Positions 15,213 to 23,171 of a stretch of DNA of 32,073 bases are shown one piece after another. The stretch spans positions 1 to 32,073 of the forward strand of contig JAOPYH010000501.1 in assembly GCA_025964715.1 (NCBI GenBank). Direction: 5' to 3'. How positions within the stretch are numbered: position 1 is the stretch's first letter; the number at the start of each line of letters is the position of its first letter. The stretch is from Streptosporangiaceae bacterium. GTDB lineage: Bacteria; Actinomycetota; Actinomycetes; Streptosporangiales; Streptosporangiaceae. Position numbers and translations under genes: made by a program. Below the pieces are notes generated by a model. That model worked only from the letters and a program-made list of their open reading frames with translations. It was not told the DNA's origin and ran no database searches.

Positions 15213-15766
15213 CGGAGACTGAGGGTCCGGATGTAACCCGCGTGATCTGCGGCTGCACGGGGCCGCTGGGACGTACGCCGCTCACGGCCTGGCGGGTGGG
15301 CGGTCTCTCGATGCGCGTGCTGGGCACGACCACCCGCGCCGCCGGCTCCGGTCCGGAGGTGGTAGGCACGGGGCCGTGGGTTTGCGAACGTGCGGGTGGA
15401 TTGCCCCCGCTGCACCATTGTCCGCGTCGGCCAGAACCTGCCAAGGGCGCCTTCGGCGTCGCTACGCGATCTACGACCCTTGACAGAACCTGTCCGAGAG
15501 TCGCGGAGTTTGCAGCTATCGAGGGCAGGGAGGGGTCCGGGGCAGAGAGCCAGGGTCGGCGGCCAACTGCGAGCGGTCACGGGGACGGGCGGCCCCGGCG
15601 CCGGCCGCTACCGGAGGATAGGACGACGGTAGAGGAGAAGGCCAGCCAAGCAGGACACCAGCCAAAGATCCTGCCCACCCATCCGTCATGCGCCCCGCGG
15701 CGCGCCTGCGAAGCTACATGATCTTGTTACGATGATGGGCTGCCTTCCGGATGGGACGAAAACGCG
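15213..15766. other. Gene-poor stretch at the left of the accessory island
   Basis: About 550 bases between the terminator and the GrpB-family gene. A plus-strand frame (15242-15721) is open, but its translation is compositionally random, lacks a ribosome site and shows no motif, so I do not call it. A TACGAT at 15728-15733 could be the -10 box for the GrpB gene; no matching -35 is clear. Local base composition becomes slightly less GC-rich toward the GrpB gene, consistent with imported DNA. Confidence 0.6.
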
Positions 15767-16348
15767 ATGTCATCGACGGTAGATGGACCCGACCCGGACC
15801 CCATCAGCGATGAGGAACTCCAGAGGCTCACGGTCGGCGAACTCAAACCACACAATGCCCCGATCGTTCTCGTCGAATACGACCCCGAATGGCCCCGGCT
15901 CTTCACCCGCGAGGCCGACCGGATCCGCGGGGTAATCGGCGACAGAGCACTGCGCGTTGAGCACGTCGGCTCCACCTCGGTGCCTGGGCTAGCCGCCAAG
16001 CCCATCATCGACATCCTCCTCGTCGTGCCCGACTCCGCCGACGAATCATCGTATGTACCAGCCATGGAAGCTGCCGGGTATGTGCTGCGAATCCGCGAGC
16101 CAGACTGGTTCGAACATCGTCTTTTCAAGGGCCCGGACACCAACATCAACTTGCACGTGTTCAGCGTCGGCGCTGCTGAGATTGACCGGATGTTGCGGTT
16201 CCGGGACCGGCTCCGCAACAGCGACGCCGACCGGGAACACTATGCGCGCACCAAACGCGAGCTGGCCCAACGTACGTGGCGACACGTGCAGCACTACGCC
16301 GACGCCAAAATCACGGTGGTGCAGGAGATCATAAGCCGGGACGAATAG
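15767..16348 (+). CDS. GrpB-family protein (nucleotidyltransferase fold)
   Basis: Protein of 193 residues of the GrpB/UPF0157 family, which has a polymerase-beta-like nucleotidyltransferase fold and no settled function; it is sometimes found fused to CoaE in actinobacteria. Family motifs are clear: VEYDPEWPRLF near 39-49, the substrate-loop signature HVGSTSVPGLAAKPIIDILL near 66-85, and HVFSVGAAEIDRMLRFRDRLR later on. The last helix (YARTKRELAQ...YADAKITVVQEI) is typical. ATG 15767 has only a weak GGGA upstream. Base composition is slightly lower in GC than neighbours. It lies alone between the two copies of the 44-bp repeat, so it was probably acquired together with the rearrangement. Confidence 0.92.
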   Translation: MSSTVDGPDPDPISDEELQRLTVGELKPHNAPIVLVEYDPEWPRLFTREADRIRGVIGDRALRVEHVGSTSVPGLAAKPIIDILLVVPDSADESSYVPAMEAAGYVLRIREPDWFEHRLFKGPDTNINLHVFSVGAAEIDRMLRFRDRLRNSDADREHYARTKRELAQRTWRHVQHYADAKITVVQEIISRDE

Positions 16349-16545
16349 CCCCAACGTGCAGGTCAAGAGTAAGCCAGTTGAGATCCTGGCCTACAGGCCG
16401 ACGCCCACAGCGTTCCGTGTTCGGTCTCAGTTCCGTGCGGACCCGAAAACCAGCGAGAGACGGCGACAGAGAGTGGAAGGTCGAAACCGAGCTCAGCGCC
16501 GGGATCACAGGTAGTCGCCCAGGTCGCAGATGAACCCAACCACAA

Positions 16546-16589
16546 CACCCAGATCTACGAGGGCACCAACCAGATCCAGCGCGTCGTCA
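16546..16589. repeat. 44-bp direct repeat, copy 2 (acyl-CoA dehydrogenase 3' remnant)
   Basis: A promoterless fragment encoding TQIYEGTNQIQRVV in the plus direction, identical to acyl-CoA dehydrogenase positions 15095-15138 except for one synonymous base. Homology stops abruptly on both sides. Read on the minus strand, it supplies the last codons and stop of the neighbouring frameshifted gene, so it marks a recombination junction that replaced that gene's original 3' end. Confidence 0.93.
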
Positions 16590-17186
16590 CCCGCTCGATC
16601 CCCTCCAGCAGAGCGGCGTTGAGCCGCGCTCGGGCGGACCGGGCGTGCTCGAGGGCGTCGAGCACCTCGGGGCGGACGGGCTCGTGGTCGCCGAGCGACC
16701 GCTGGAGCACGTCGGCGCGCACCTCCGTCGTCGCCTCGCGGAGCCGGTCGAGCACCTCGTACCGCACGCCGACGGCCGTCCCGTATATGTCCGTCGGGGA
16801 CCCCCGTCCGGCTCCCCGGACCACATGGCGTCCGACTGCAGCGCGTAGGTCGCCCCCGCCGCCTCCCGGCCGAGCCGTTCGATCCTCGCGTCGAACGACT
16901 CGACGTCCGTGAGCCGGCCGGCCCGCAGATCCTGCACCCTCCGCTCCAGGGCGTCGATCCACGCCCGGCCGGTCGTGCGCAGGCCCAGCAGCCGGGCCAC
17001 CTGGCCTTCTCGCCGGACGGACTCCAGATCGAGGCCGGCCTGCTGGGCCTGCCGGCGATGGAGCCGGAGCGGGCCGTAGACGGTGGCCACACCACCCACC
17101 AGGGCACCCCCGATGGCACCGAGCAGTCCGTACATCGCGCCTGTGTCCGGCATGCACTCAATGTGCCAGATCGGTCGCCGGTTCAC
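16555..17186 (-). pseudogene. Frameshifted, 3'-truncated small membrane-anchored protein gene
   Basis: Two minus-strand frames together make one plausible protein. From GTG 17186 the first frame reads a short N-terminus, one hydrophobic helix (MYGLLGAIGGALVGGVATVY) and an Arg/Leu/Glu-rich helical region as far as MWSGEPDGG. Protein-like sequence then continues in the other frame from SPTDIYGTAVGVRYEVL to ALLEGIERV. The switch falls at a run of five G near 16800-16805 (minus strand). One extra G would join them as DGGSPTD. The final residues after GIERV come from the antisense of the 44-bp acyl-CoA dehydrogenase remnant, so the 3' end is not original. The GTG overlaps the stop of the DUF2637 gene (GTGA), so the two were translated together. 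No family recognised. A sequencing error in the G-run is possible. Confidence 0.7.
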
Positions 17187-17932
17187 CTGCCGGACGGCTC
17201 ACCTGGGCCTTCGGCGAGCGCGGCTCGGATCCGTACCGCCCGGGGATGTCCCACCCTCATCTCGCCGCGGATGCGTGCCAGGCTCGGGAGGTCTCCGGCG
17301 GCGAGCTGCTCGGCGAACCGCTCCCGGGCGCTCGCGAGGACGGGGCCGTCCGTCTCCAGCACCTCGCGGGCAGGTGCCCGCGGGACGGCCGTGAGTGCCT
17401 GCGGGACGGCCGCGAGGTCCTGGGCGAGATCCTGGGTGATCGCGGGGTCCGGCGCACCGGCCATCACCGGGACCCGCGCGGCGGCTGGGGAGACCTCGAC
17501 GGCGTCCCGCACGGGTTCGGCCGGTGCGCCCGCCCCCGCGCGGCCGCGGCGGATCATCTCCATCAGCAACTCGACCACCACGACCAGGGTGACGGCCGGC
17601 CATGCCGCGATGATCGCGCCGATGGACCCGTGGGCGACGCCGTGCAGAACGTTGACCGCGACCGTGGACCCGATCCCGAGTGCCAGGGCGACTTTGGCCA
17701 GGGCAGGCGCGGACTGGCCCCGTCTCGCCGAGTCGAGCATCACCATCGAGGCGACGAACACCAGGCCGTCGATGGTGAGCGGCAGGAGCCTCGCGGTCGC
17801 GCCGGCCTCTCCGTGCCCGGTCACGACGTCATAGGCGTGCCGGTAGGAGACGTACGCGGCCACGGCACCGATCCCCACCACGGCCGCGGCGGTGCTGACT
17901 CTGATGAGCCGATCTGCGACGATCACTGTCAT
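17183..17932 (-). CDS. DUF2637 membrane protein (Spd-like, mobile-element associated)
   Basis: Protein of 249 residues. Four hydrophobic helices lie at about 10-30, 46-64, 76-98 and 102-126, including AYVSYRHAYDVVTGHGE and LTIDGLVFVASMVMLDSAR, which are the recognisable DUF2637 segments. An Ala/Pro/Glu-rich cytoplasmic region follows, and a C-terminal stretch (LASARERFAEQLAAGDLPSLARIRGEMRVG) looks like the short helical domain often appended in actinomycete plasmids and integrative elements. DUF2637 proteins are frequent in AICEs and plasmids, where they are linked to spread through the mycelium. No replication, excision or integrase gene is present here. No clear Shine-Dalgarno precedes ATG 17932. 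It is coupled to the downstream frameshifted gene. Confidence 0.88.
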   Translation of the reverse strand: MTVIVADRLIRVSTAAAVVGIGAVAAYVSYRHAYDVVTGHGEAGATARLLPLTIDGLVFVASMVMLDSARRGQSAPALAKVALALGIGSTVAVNVLHGVAHGSIGAIIAAWPAVTLVVVVELLMEMIRRGRAGAGAPAEPVRDAVEVSPAAARVPVMAGAPDPAITQDLAQDLAAVPQALTAVPRAPAREVLETDGPVLASARERFAEQLAAGDLPSLARIRGEMRVGHPRAVRIRAALAEGPGEPSGR

Positions 17933-17987
17933 GACCGTAGTGGCCCGGGCCCGGAAGGTCCCCGGCGGGTGCCGGAGGCCGCCGGGG

Positions 17988-18485
17988 TCAGCCGGTCGTC
18001 TCGTCGCGGAGGCGGGCGCCCTTGGCCTTGGCCTGCTCGTAAAGGTCGGACTGGAAGTCGATCATGCGCTGCCGGAGGTTCTCGTCCGACGCGGCCAGGA
18101 TCCGTACGGCCAGCAGGCCGGCGTTGCGGGCCCCGCCCACGGCTACCGTGGCGACCGGGACGCCGGCCGGCATCTGCACGATCGACAGCAGCGAGTCCAT
18201 GCCGTCGAGGTACTTCAGCGGGACCGGGACGCCGATGACCGGCAACGGCGTGACCGAGGCCAGCATGCCGGGCAGGTGGGCCGCGCCGCCCGCGCCGGCG
18301 ATGATCACCCGCAGCCCACGGGACGCGGCCTCGGACCCGTAGTCGATCATGTCGTGCGGCATCCGGTGGGCCGAGACCACGTCGGCCTCGCAGGGCACGT
18401 CGAACTCCTCGAGTGCCTCGGCCGCGGCCCGCATGACCGGCCAGTCGGAGTCGCTGCCCATCACCAGGCCGACCACCGGGTTCAT
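17988..18485 (-). CDS. purE: N5-carboxyaminoimidazole ribonucleotide mutase
   Basis: Class I PurE, 165 residues: moves the carboxyl group of N5-CAIR to give CAIR in purine synthesis. The family motifs are complete: [13 protein letters not shown] at 6-18, SAHRMP near 39-44, [15 protein letters not shown] near 62-76, and [31 protein letters not shown], with the active-site loop residues and the GGARNAG helix. ATG 18485 overlaps the purK stop (ATGA), so the pair is co-translated, with purK first. Cytoplasmic octamer in known relatives. Confidence 0.98.
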   Translation of the reverse strand: MNPVVGLVMGSDSDWPVMRAAAEALEEFDVPCEADVVSAHRMPHDMIDYGSEAASRGLRVIIAGAGGAAHLPGMLASVTPLPVIGVPVPLKYLDGMDSLLSIVQMPAGVPVATVAVGGARNAGLLAVRILAASDENLRQRMIDFQSDLYEQAKAKGARLRDETTG

Positions 18486-19654
18486 CGGGGGCCGTCCCGC
18501 AGGTAGTCGGCCGCGTGGCGGGCCCGGGCGAGGAGGTCGTCGACGTCGTCGCCGAGCACGGTCACATGCCCGATCTTGCGTCCCGGCCGCACCTCCTTGC
18601 CGTAGAAGTGCACCTTGATCGCCGGGTCGTGGGCCATGACGTGGATGTAGCGGTCGTAGACCCGGGGGTCCTCGCCGCCGAGGACGTTGGCCATGACGAC
18701 GTACGGCGCGGTGGGCTCGGTCGAACCGAGCGGCAGGTCCAGGACGGCGCGCAGGTGCTGCTCGAACTGCGAGGTGCGGGCGCCCTCGATCGTCCAGTGA
18801 CCCGAGTTGTGCGGGCGCATCGCAAGCTCGTTCACCAGCAGGCCGGTGCCGGTCTCGAACATCTCGACCGCCAGCAGGCCCACGACCCCGAGCCGCTCGG
18901 CGATGTCGAGGGCCAGCCGCTGTGCCTCTGCCGCCCTTTCCTCGTCGAGACCCGGCGCCGGGGAGATCACTTCGTGGCAGATGCCGTCACGCTGGACGGT
19001 CTCGACGATGGGATACGCGGCGCCCTGACCGTACGGGGAGCGCGCGACCAGCGCGGCGAGCTCGCGGCGGAAGGCCACGTGCTCCTCGGCCAGCAGGCCC
19101 ACACCCCGGGCCGCGGCCTCCTCGACCACCGGCGCCGCGTCGGCGGCCGACTCGCACACCCAGACGCCCTTGCCGTCGTAGCCTCCCGAGACGGCCTTGA
19201 GGACCACGGGCCAGCCGGCCCGCTCGGCGAACGCGTGGACGTCGGCCGTGCGCCGTACGGGGGCGTACATCGGGCACGGCGCACCGATCGCGCTGAGCCG
19301 CTCCCGCATGATGTGCTTGTCCTGGGCGTGCAGCAGCGCGTCCGCGCCCGGCCGGCAGGCGAACCCGGCGGCCTCGAGCGCCCGGATGTGCTCGGACGCG
19401 ACGTGCTCGTGGTCGAAGGTCACGGCGTCGCAGCCCTTGGCGAAGGCCATGAGGTCGTCGAGTGATGTGTGCTCGCCGATCCGGACGTCGGAGCAGGCCC
19501 GGGCCGCGGAGGCGTGCGCCGAGTCGCTGAGCACCCGGAGCGTCACGCCGAGCGCGATCGCGGCCTGCTGCGTCATGCGGGCGAGCTGGCCGCCGCCGAC
19601 CATACCCACGACGGGCATCTGGAAGGTGTCGTGGCGCTGAGCAGGATCTGTCAC
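18482..19654 (-). CDS. purK: N5-carboxyaminoimidazole ribonucleotide synthase
   Basis: ATP-grasp enzyme of 390 residues that makes N5-CAIR from AIR, bicarbonate and ATP; its product goes directly to PurE, encoded next. The N-terminal [19 protein letters not shown] is the PurK signature. [17 protein letters not shown] is the ATP-grasp glycine-rich loop, [17 protein letters not shown] follows, and [28 protein letters not shown] carries the metal-binding residues and the PurK-specific HNSGH. The start is taken as GTG 19654. A later in-frame ATG (MPVVGMVGG) is possible, and neither has a strong ribosome site. It is divergent from the GtrA gene. Confidence 0.97.
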   Translation of the reverse strand: MTDPAQRHDTFQMPVVGMVGGGQLARMTQQAAIALGVTLRVLSDSAHASAARACSDVRIGEHTSLDDLMAFAKGCDAVTFDHEHVASEHIRALEAAGFACRPGADALLHAQDKHIMRERLSAIGAPCPMYAPVRRTADVHAFAERAGWPVVLKAVSGGYDGKGVWVCESAADAAPVVEEAAARGVGLLAEEHVAFRRELAALVARSPYGQGAAYPIVETVQRDGICHEVISPAPGLDEERAAEAQRLALDIAERLGVVGLLAVEMFETGTGLLVNELAMRPHNSGHWTIEGARTSQFEQHLRAVLDLPLGSTEPTAPYVVMANVLGGEDPRVYDRYIHVMAHDPAIKVHFYGKEVRPGRKIGHVTVLGDDVDDLLARARHAADYLRDGPR

Positions 19655-19857
19655 GTGGAAAAGGTTATCCGGCCCCCGAAGGTGTGAACCATAGGAGGAG
19701 GGGCCGCGCCCCCGCGCGGGAGCCGTCGACGAGGAAGCTGTGAGCCGCGGGAATCCGATGAAGCCCCCAAACGTTCAAGATGCGCTGTGGCCGCGTCAGG
19801 CAGCCCCTATCCTCAATGTGCCCGATGTGTGGGATCCCGAAGGGACGGTCCGTTTTC

Positions 19858-20511
19858 GTGAGCTTTGTCGCGAACCTCAACAGACGCTTCATGCGCATAG
19901 CCCACGAGCTCGCGAAGTTCGGCAGCATCGGGGCCCTCGCCTTTGTCATCACCTTCGCGATCGGCAACGTCCTGCACGCCGGTCTGGGCATGGGGCCGCT
20001 GACCTCCAACGGCATCGCCACCGTGATCGCCACCACGTTCTCCTACTTCGCCAACCGGCACTGGACGTTCCGGCACCGCGACCGTACGGGGCTCGGCCGT
20101 GAATACGCCCTGTTCTTCGGCCTGAACGGCATCGGGTTGGTGATCACCGAGATCTTCATCGGCTTCACCCACTACGTGCTGGGGATGCACGGCGTCATCG
20201 CCTTCAACATCTCGCTGATCATCGGCACCGCGGTGGCCACGCTCTTCCGCTTCTGGTCGTACAAGAAGTGGGTGTTCCCACCCGCCAGCACCCCGGGTGA
20301 GGACCTCGCGGCGGAGTCGCCCGAGCTCAGCGACCCGCCGGCGGCCTCCGTCACCACCCCCGGCCACCACACCGCTGGTCAGCACGCCCCGAGGCGGCGG
20401 ACAGGCGCCGCCCATGGCGCCCCACCGTGCGGCCATGGGCCCGAGCAGCGGCCGGCGGCCGAGCCGGGTCAGACCGATGTGCGTCCGGGCCGGGTCACGC
20501 GGGCCCGATGA
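19858..20511 (+). CDS. GtrA-family membrane protein
   Basis: Small polytopic membrane protein, 217 residues. GtrA-like proteins are thought to flip polyprenyl-phosphate-linked sugars across the membrane. Four helices are visible, at about 21-43, 49-64, 80-102 and 106-128. The family motif YFANRHWTFRH follows helix 2, and FRFWSYKKWVF follows helix 4. The C-terminal 80 residues are a disordered Pro/Gly/Arg/His-rich tail not typical of the family. GTG 19858 is chosen because GGGACGG lies about ten bases upstream and the protein begins in the right place; an upstream ATG (19780) would add an unlike segment. The stop overlaps the 3' end of the convergent histidine kinase gene by 17 bp. It may serve the envelope sugar pathways encoded upstream. 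Confidence 0.88.
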   Translation: MSFVANLNRRFMRIAHELAKFGSIGALAFVITFAIGNVLHAGLGMGPLTSNGIATVIATTFSYFANRHWTFRHRDRTGLGREYALFFGLNGIGLVITEIFIGFTHYVLGMHGVIAFNISLIIGTAVATLFRFWSYKKWVFPPASTPGEDLAAESPELSDPPAASVTTPGHHTAGQHAPRRRTGAAHGAPPCGHGPEQRPAAEPGQTDVRPGRVTRAR

Positions 20512-21772
20512 CCACGCGCTCCTCGGCCCGCCGGACCTGCGCCCCCTGACGCAAGAAGATCGCGAACACCGCCGGGCGGGCTCGTACGAGCTCCAGCCGG
20601 CCGCCGTCGACGGCGACCAGCGACCGGGCCAGGTAGAGCCCCAGGCCCGTCCCCTCACCGCTGCTCACGCTCCGGTCGAAGACCTTGCGCTCGAGCTCGG
20701 GGGGCACGCCTGGGCCCTCGTCACCGATCTCGACGACCACCGAGCCCGCGGTGAGCTTGCTGCACAGCGTGACGGTCCCCCCGCCGTGGACGAGCGAGTT
20801 GTCCAGCAGCGTGGCGATGATCTGTGAGAGGCCGGTCAGCGTCACCACGGCGACGAGCCCTCGTTCTCCCCTGACCTGCACCTTTCTGCCGTCTCGCTGG
20901 AAGATCGGCTGCCACTCCTCGACCTGCTGCGCCACCACGTCGTCGACCGAGACGGGCATCGCCGCGCCCGTACGGTCCTGGCGCGCGCGGGCCAGCAGTT
21001 GTTCGACCACGGCCACCAGCCGCTCGGCCTGGGCCAGCGCGGCCGCCCCCTCCTCGCGGACGATGTCGGGATAGTCCGCGGCCTCGACCATTTCCTCCAG
21101 CCGCATGGAGAGCGCGGTCAGCGGGGTGCGGAGCTGGTGGCTGGCGTCCGAGGCGAACTCCCGGCTGGCGGCGAGGAGATCGGCGATGCGCACGGCGCTG
21201 CGGTCCAGCACCTCGGCCACCTTGTCCACCTCCGGGATCCCATAGCGCCGTCGGCGCGGCCGGGCGTTTCCGGACCCGAGCCGGTCGGCCGTCTCGGCGA
21301 GGTCGATCAGCGGCACGGTCAGCTTGCGGGCCTGGAAGATCGCCAGCGCTACCGTGACCGCCCCTCCCAGAGCCACGAGGGCGCCGATGAGCAGCAGGGA
21401 GCGCAGTGCCTCGTTGTCCACGTCGCTGGCGTTCTGTGACACGTCCACGTGGATGCCGCCGGCGGCGCGCGAGTAGGTCAGCCGCTGTCTGCGGTTCGGC
21501 GGCTCCGTGCCCGCCGTGACGACCGAGTTGTTCGGCAGGATGATGACGACGTAGCGGCCGGGGAACTCGTGCCCGATCTGCTCCGAGGTGATGGGCTGAC
21601 CGGACTCCCAGCGGAGCTGCACCCCCGCGACGATGATCGCCGCCTCCCTCTGGAGCGACTGGTCTGCCTCTTCATAGATCAGCTTGTGCGTGGAGTAGGC
21701 GAGGGGGATGCCGAGCAGCAGGATCGCGGTGATCGCCACCGCGAACGTCGACACGAGCAGCCGGCGCCTCAT
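20495..21772 (-). CDS. Two-component sensor histidine kinase
   Basis: Membrane kinase of 425 residues. Helices TM1 (5-27) and TM2 (125-147) flank a sensor domain of about 97 residues outside the cell. A HAMP linker (about 148-200) follows. The H-box is FASDASHQLRTPLTA with phospho-acceptor His212, the N-box LSQIIATLLDNSLVHG, G1 GDEGPGVP and G2 GEGTGLGLYLARSL. An upstream ATG at 21790 exists, but GGAAGGAG seven bases before the ATG at 21772 decides the start (MRRRLL). It follows its response regulator with 111 bp between. From memory, its place after purEK and GtrA resembles the Streptomyces DraR/DraK locus, but orthology is not shown and the signal is unknown. Confidence 0.93.
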   Translation of the reverse strand: MRRRLLVSTFAVAITAILLLGIPLAYSTHKLIYEEADQSLQREAAIIVAGVQLRWESGQPITSEQIGHEFPGRYVVIILPNNSVVTAGTEPPNRRQRLTYSRAAGGIHVDVSQNASDVDNEALRSLLLIGALVALGGAVTVALAIFQARKLTVPLIDLAETADRLGSGNARPRRRRYGIPEVDKVAEVLDRSAVRIADLLAASREFASDASHQLRTPLTALSMRLEEMVEAADYPDIVREEGAAALAQAERLVAVVEQLLARARQDRTGAAMPVSVDDVVAQQVEEWQPIFQRDGRKVQVRGERGLVAVVTLTGLSQIIATLLDNSLVHGGGTVTLCSKLTAGSVVVEIGDEGPGVPPELERKVFDRSVSSGEGTGLGLYLARSLVAVDGGRLELVRARPAVFAIFLRQGAQVRRAEERVVIGPA

Positions 21773-21810
21773 CAAGGCTCCTTCCGCCATGGACCAGATT
21801 CGGCTGTGGA

Positions 21811-21830
21811 CGAGCAGGGACGAGCAGGGA
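21811..21830. repeat. Tandem 10-bp repeat upstream of the kinase start
   Basis: CGAGCAGGGA occurs twice in direct succession and is preceded by GGA and followed by CG, so the pattern GGACGAGCAG is also repeated. It lies in the gap between response regulator and kinase. Function unknown; it could be slippage or a binding site. Confidence 0.6.
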
Positions 21831-21835
21831 CGCGC

Positions 21836-21872
21836 GCCGCGGTCATGCGGCCGTGGACGTCACGACCGCGGC
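21836..21872 (-). terminator. Hairpin between response regulator and kinase (possible attenuator)
   Basis: GCCGCGGTC (21836-21844) and GACCGCGGC (21864-21872) form a perfect 9-bp stem around a 19-base loop, 12 bases after the regulator stop. It could reduce read-through into the kinase gene. The loop is long and there is no T-run. Confidence 0.4.
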
Positions 21873-21883
21873 GGGGAAAAGGG

Positions 21884-22555
21884 CTAGTCGCCGCGTTCGA
21901 AGCGGAAGCCGACCCCTCGTACGGTCGTGATGTAACGGGGGCTCGCCGCGTCGTCGCCGAGCTTGCGGCGCAGCCAGGAGATGTGCATGTCCAGGGTCTT
22001 GGTCGATCCCCACCAGTTCGTGTCCCATACCTCCCTCATGATCTGTTCCCGGGTCACCACCTTGCCGGCGTCGCGCACCAGGACCCGCAGCAGATCGAAC
22101 TCCTTGGTCGTCAACTGCAGCTCCTGCTCCCCCATCCAGGCACGGCGGGACTCCGCGTCGATGCGGACACCCTGCACGATCGGAGTCTCGGTGCTGCCCC
22201 GGCGCAGCAGCGCCCGGACCCGGGCCAGCAGTTCGGCCAACCGGAAAGGCTTGGTGACATAGTCGTCGGCACCCGCGTCGAGCCCCACGACGGTGTCAAC
22301 CTCGTCGGCGCGGGCGGTGAGAATCAGGATCGGCACCCCGTGCCCTTCTGAGCGGACCCGGCGTGCCACCTCGAGCCCGTCGAGCTCGGGCAGCCCGAGG
22401 TCGAGAACAATGAGGTCCACGCCGCCCCCGAGTGCCCGCTCCAGGGCCTGCGGCCCATCCGGGCTCACTTCGACGTTGTAACCCTCCCGTCGCAGTGCGC
22501 GAGCGAGGGGCTCAGAGATGGACGTGTCGTCCTCGGCGAGCAGTACTGAGGTCAT
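21884..22555 (-). CDS. OmpR-family response regulator
   Basis: DNA-binding response regulator of 223 residues. The receiver domain (1-115) shows acidic residues Glu8, Asp9, Asp10, phospho-acceptor Asp52 in VLDLGLPELDG, the Thr of LILTARA and the Lys of VTKPF. The C-terminal winged-helix domain (about 127-220) has LTTKEFDLLRVLVRDAGKVVTREQIM, followed by the recognition-helix region TKTLDMHISWLRRKLGD and the wing YITTVRGVGFRF. It is the first gene of the pair with the kinase on the minus strand and is probably autoregulated, as many such regulators are. Only a weak GGGA precedes the ATG. Targets cannot be deduced here. Confidence 0.95.
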   Translation of the reverse strand: MTSVLLAEDDTSISEPLARALRREGYNVEVSPDGPQALERALGGGVDLIVLDLGLPELDGLEVARRVRSEGHGVPILILTARADEVDTVVGLDAGADDYVTKPFRLAELLARVRALLRRGSTETPIVQGVRIDAESRRAWMGEQELQLTTKEFDLLRVLVRDAGKVVTREQIMREVWDTNWWGSTKTLDMHISWLRRKLGDDAASPRYITTVRGVGFRFERGD

Positions 22556-22803
22556 GTCCCGATCGTAGGACTATTCAAGAACGTTTCCCGCTTAGTGCGA
22601 GCGCCTTGACCTGCGGTTTAACACTAGTAGTACATGCTTGAACACGCTCGAAGCCCCCCTAATCGGCAGCAACCGCGCACGTCCTCGGCCTCACCGACCG
22701 TGACCTCTCCGACACTCTGCGAGAGTGCCCGCCGAACGCCATAAAAACGGATTAGGCCCTATCTATCGCCTATAGCTGGCCAGAACAGACATAGTCCGGT
22801 AAC

Positions 22804-22822
22804 TTAGGGGAGGCTAACCTAA
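22804..22822. promoter_or_regulatory. Iron box (IdeR/DtxR-type operator) for bfd-bfr
   Basis: TTAGGGGAGGCTAACCTAA matches the 19-bp IdeR/DmdR consensus TTAGGTTAGGCTAACCTAA at 17 positions. It lies 53 bases before the bfd start, in the only intergenic gap between the two-component genes and the iron-storage genes. Since the flanking genes are bfd and bfr, iron-dependent control is likely. Whether IdeR represses bfd or activates bfr (as at the mycobacterial bfrA promoter) cannot be told from sequence. Confidence 0.82.
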
Positions 22823-22875
22823 AAGTAGACGTCCGCACCGGCCGGACGTCCGCGACCGAGAGGCACCTCACCGCG

Positions 22876-23085
22876 ATGTACGTCTGCATCTGCCACGCCG
22901 TCACCGAAGACGACGTCCACGACTGCGTGGCGGCCGGCGCCGGCTCCACCAAAGAGGTCCGGGCCGCCTGCGGCATGCCTCCTGGCTGCGGTTCCTGCAC
23001 CAAGCGCCTGTGCGCGCTGATCAGCCAGGGGCGTACGGCCGCGATGGGTACGGGCACGCTCACCGGGGAGGTCACCGCCGCCTGA
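22876..23085 (+). CDS. bfd: Bacterioferritin-associated ferredoxin
   Basis: [2Fe-2S] protein of 69 residues that passes electrons to bacterioferritin so stored ferric iron can be reduced and released. The four cluster ligands Cys4, Cys6, Cys38 and Cys41 follow the Bfd pattern C-x-C-x31-C-x2-C. The first motif reads YVCICHAVTEDDV and the second PGCGSC. Cys17 and Cys32 are extra cysteines. GAGAGG lies about 12 bases upstream of the ATG. It is under the iron box at 22804 and is followed after 86 bp by bfr, its partner. Confidence 0.95.
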   Translation: MYVCICHAVTEDDVHDCVAAGAGSTKEVRAACGMPPGCGSCTKRLCALISQGRTAAMGTGTLTGEVTAA

Positions 23086-23124
23086 TCCACACCGCCTTCA
23101 ACGGGCCGACACGCCCGGACCTGC

Positions 23125-23142
23125 CACGGACCCCTGTCCGTG
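23125..23142 (+). terminator. Small hairpin between bfd and bfr
   Basis: CACGGAC (23125-23131) pairs with GTCCGTG (23136-23142) around a CCCT tetraloop, followed by a GGTTT stretch. It could be a partial terminator or an mRNA-stability element that sets the bfd to bfr ratio. Short stem, so only tentative. Confidence 0.35.
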
Positions 23143-23171
23143 TGGGTCGGTTTCGTGCCAAATTGGATGGT

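Noticed and set aside
15242..15721. A 159-codon plus-strand frame in the gene-poor stretch
   Set aside because: No ribosome site, no recognisable domain, irregular composition (many Arg, Gly, Pro, Thr), and no sensible start; probably chance in GC-rich DNA.
15095..16589. The 44-bp repeats as attL/attR of an integrative element
   Set aside because: Not accepted as shown: no integrase or excisionase lies between them, and the second copy is not followed by a usable alternative acyl-CoA dehydrogenase end. A one-off recombination or paralogue remnant fits as well.
16555..17186. Programmed ribosomal frameshift in the small membrane-protein gene
   Set aside because: No slippery heptamer or downstream structure was evident, and the gene end is replaced by repeat sequence, so mutation or sequencing error is simpler.
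17246..18238. A 330-codon plus-strand frame across DUF2637 and purE
   Set aside because: Antisense to two recognisable genes; no motif.
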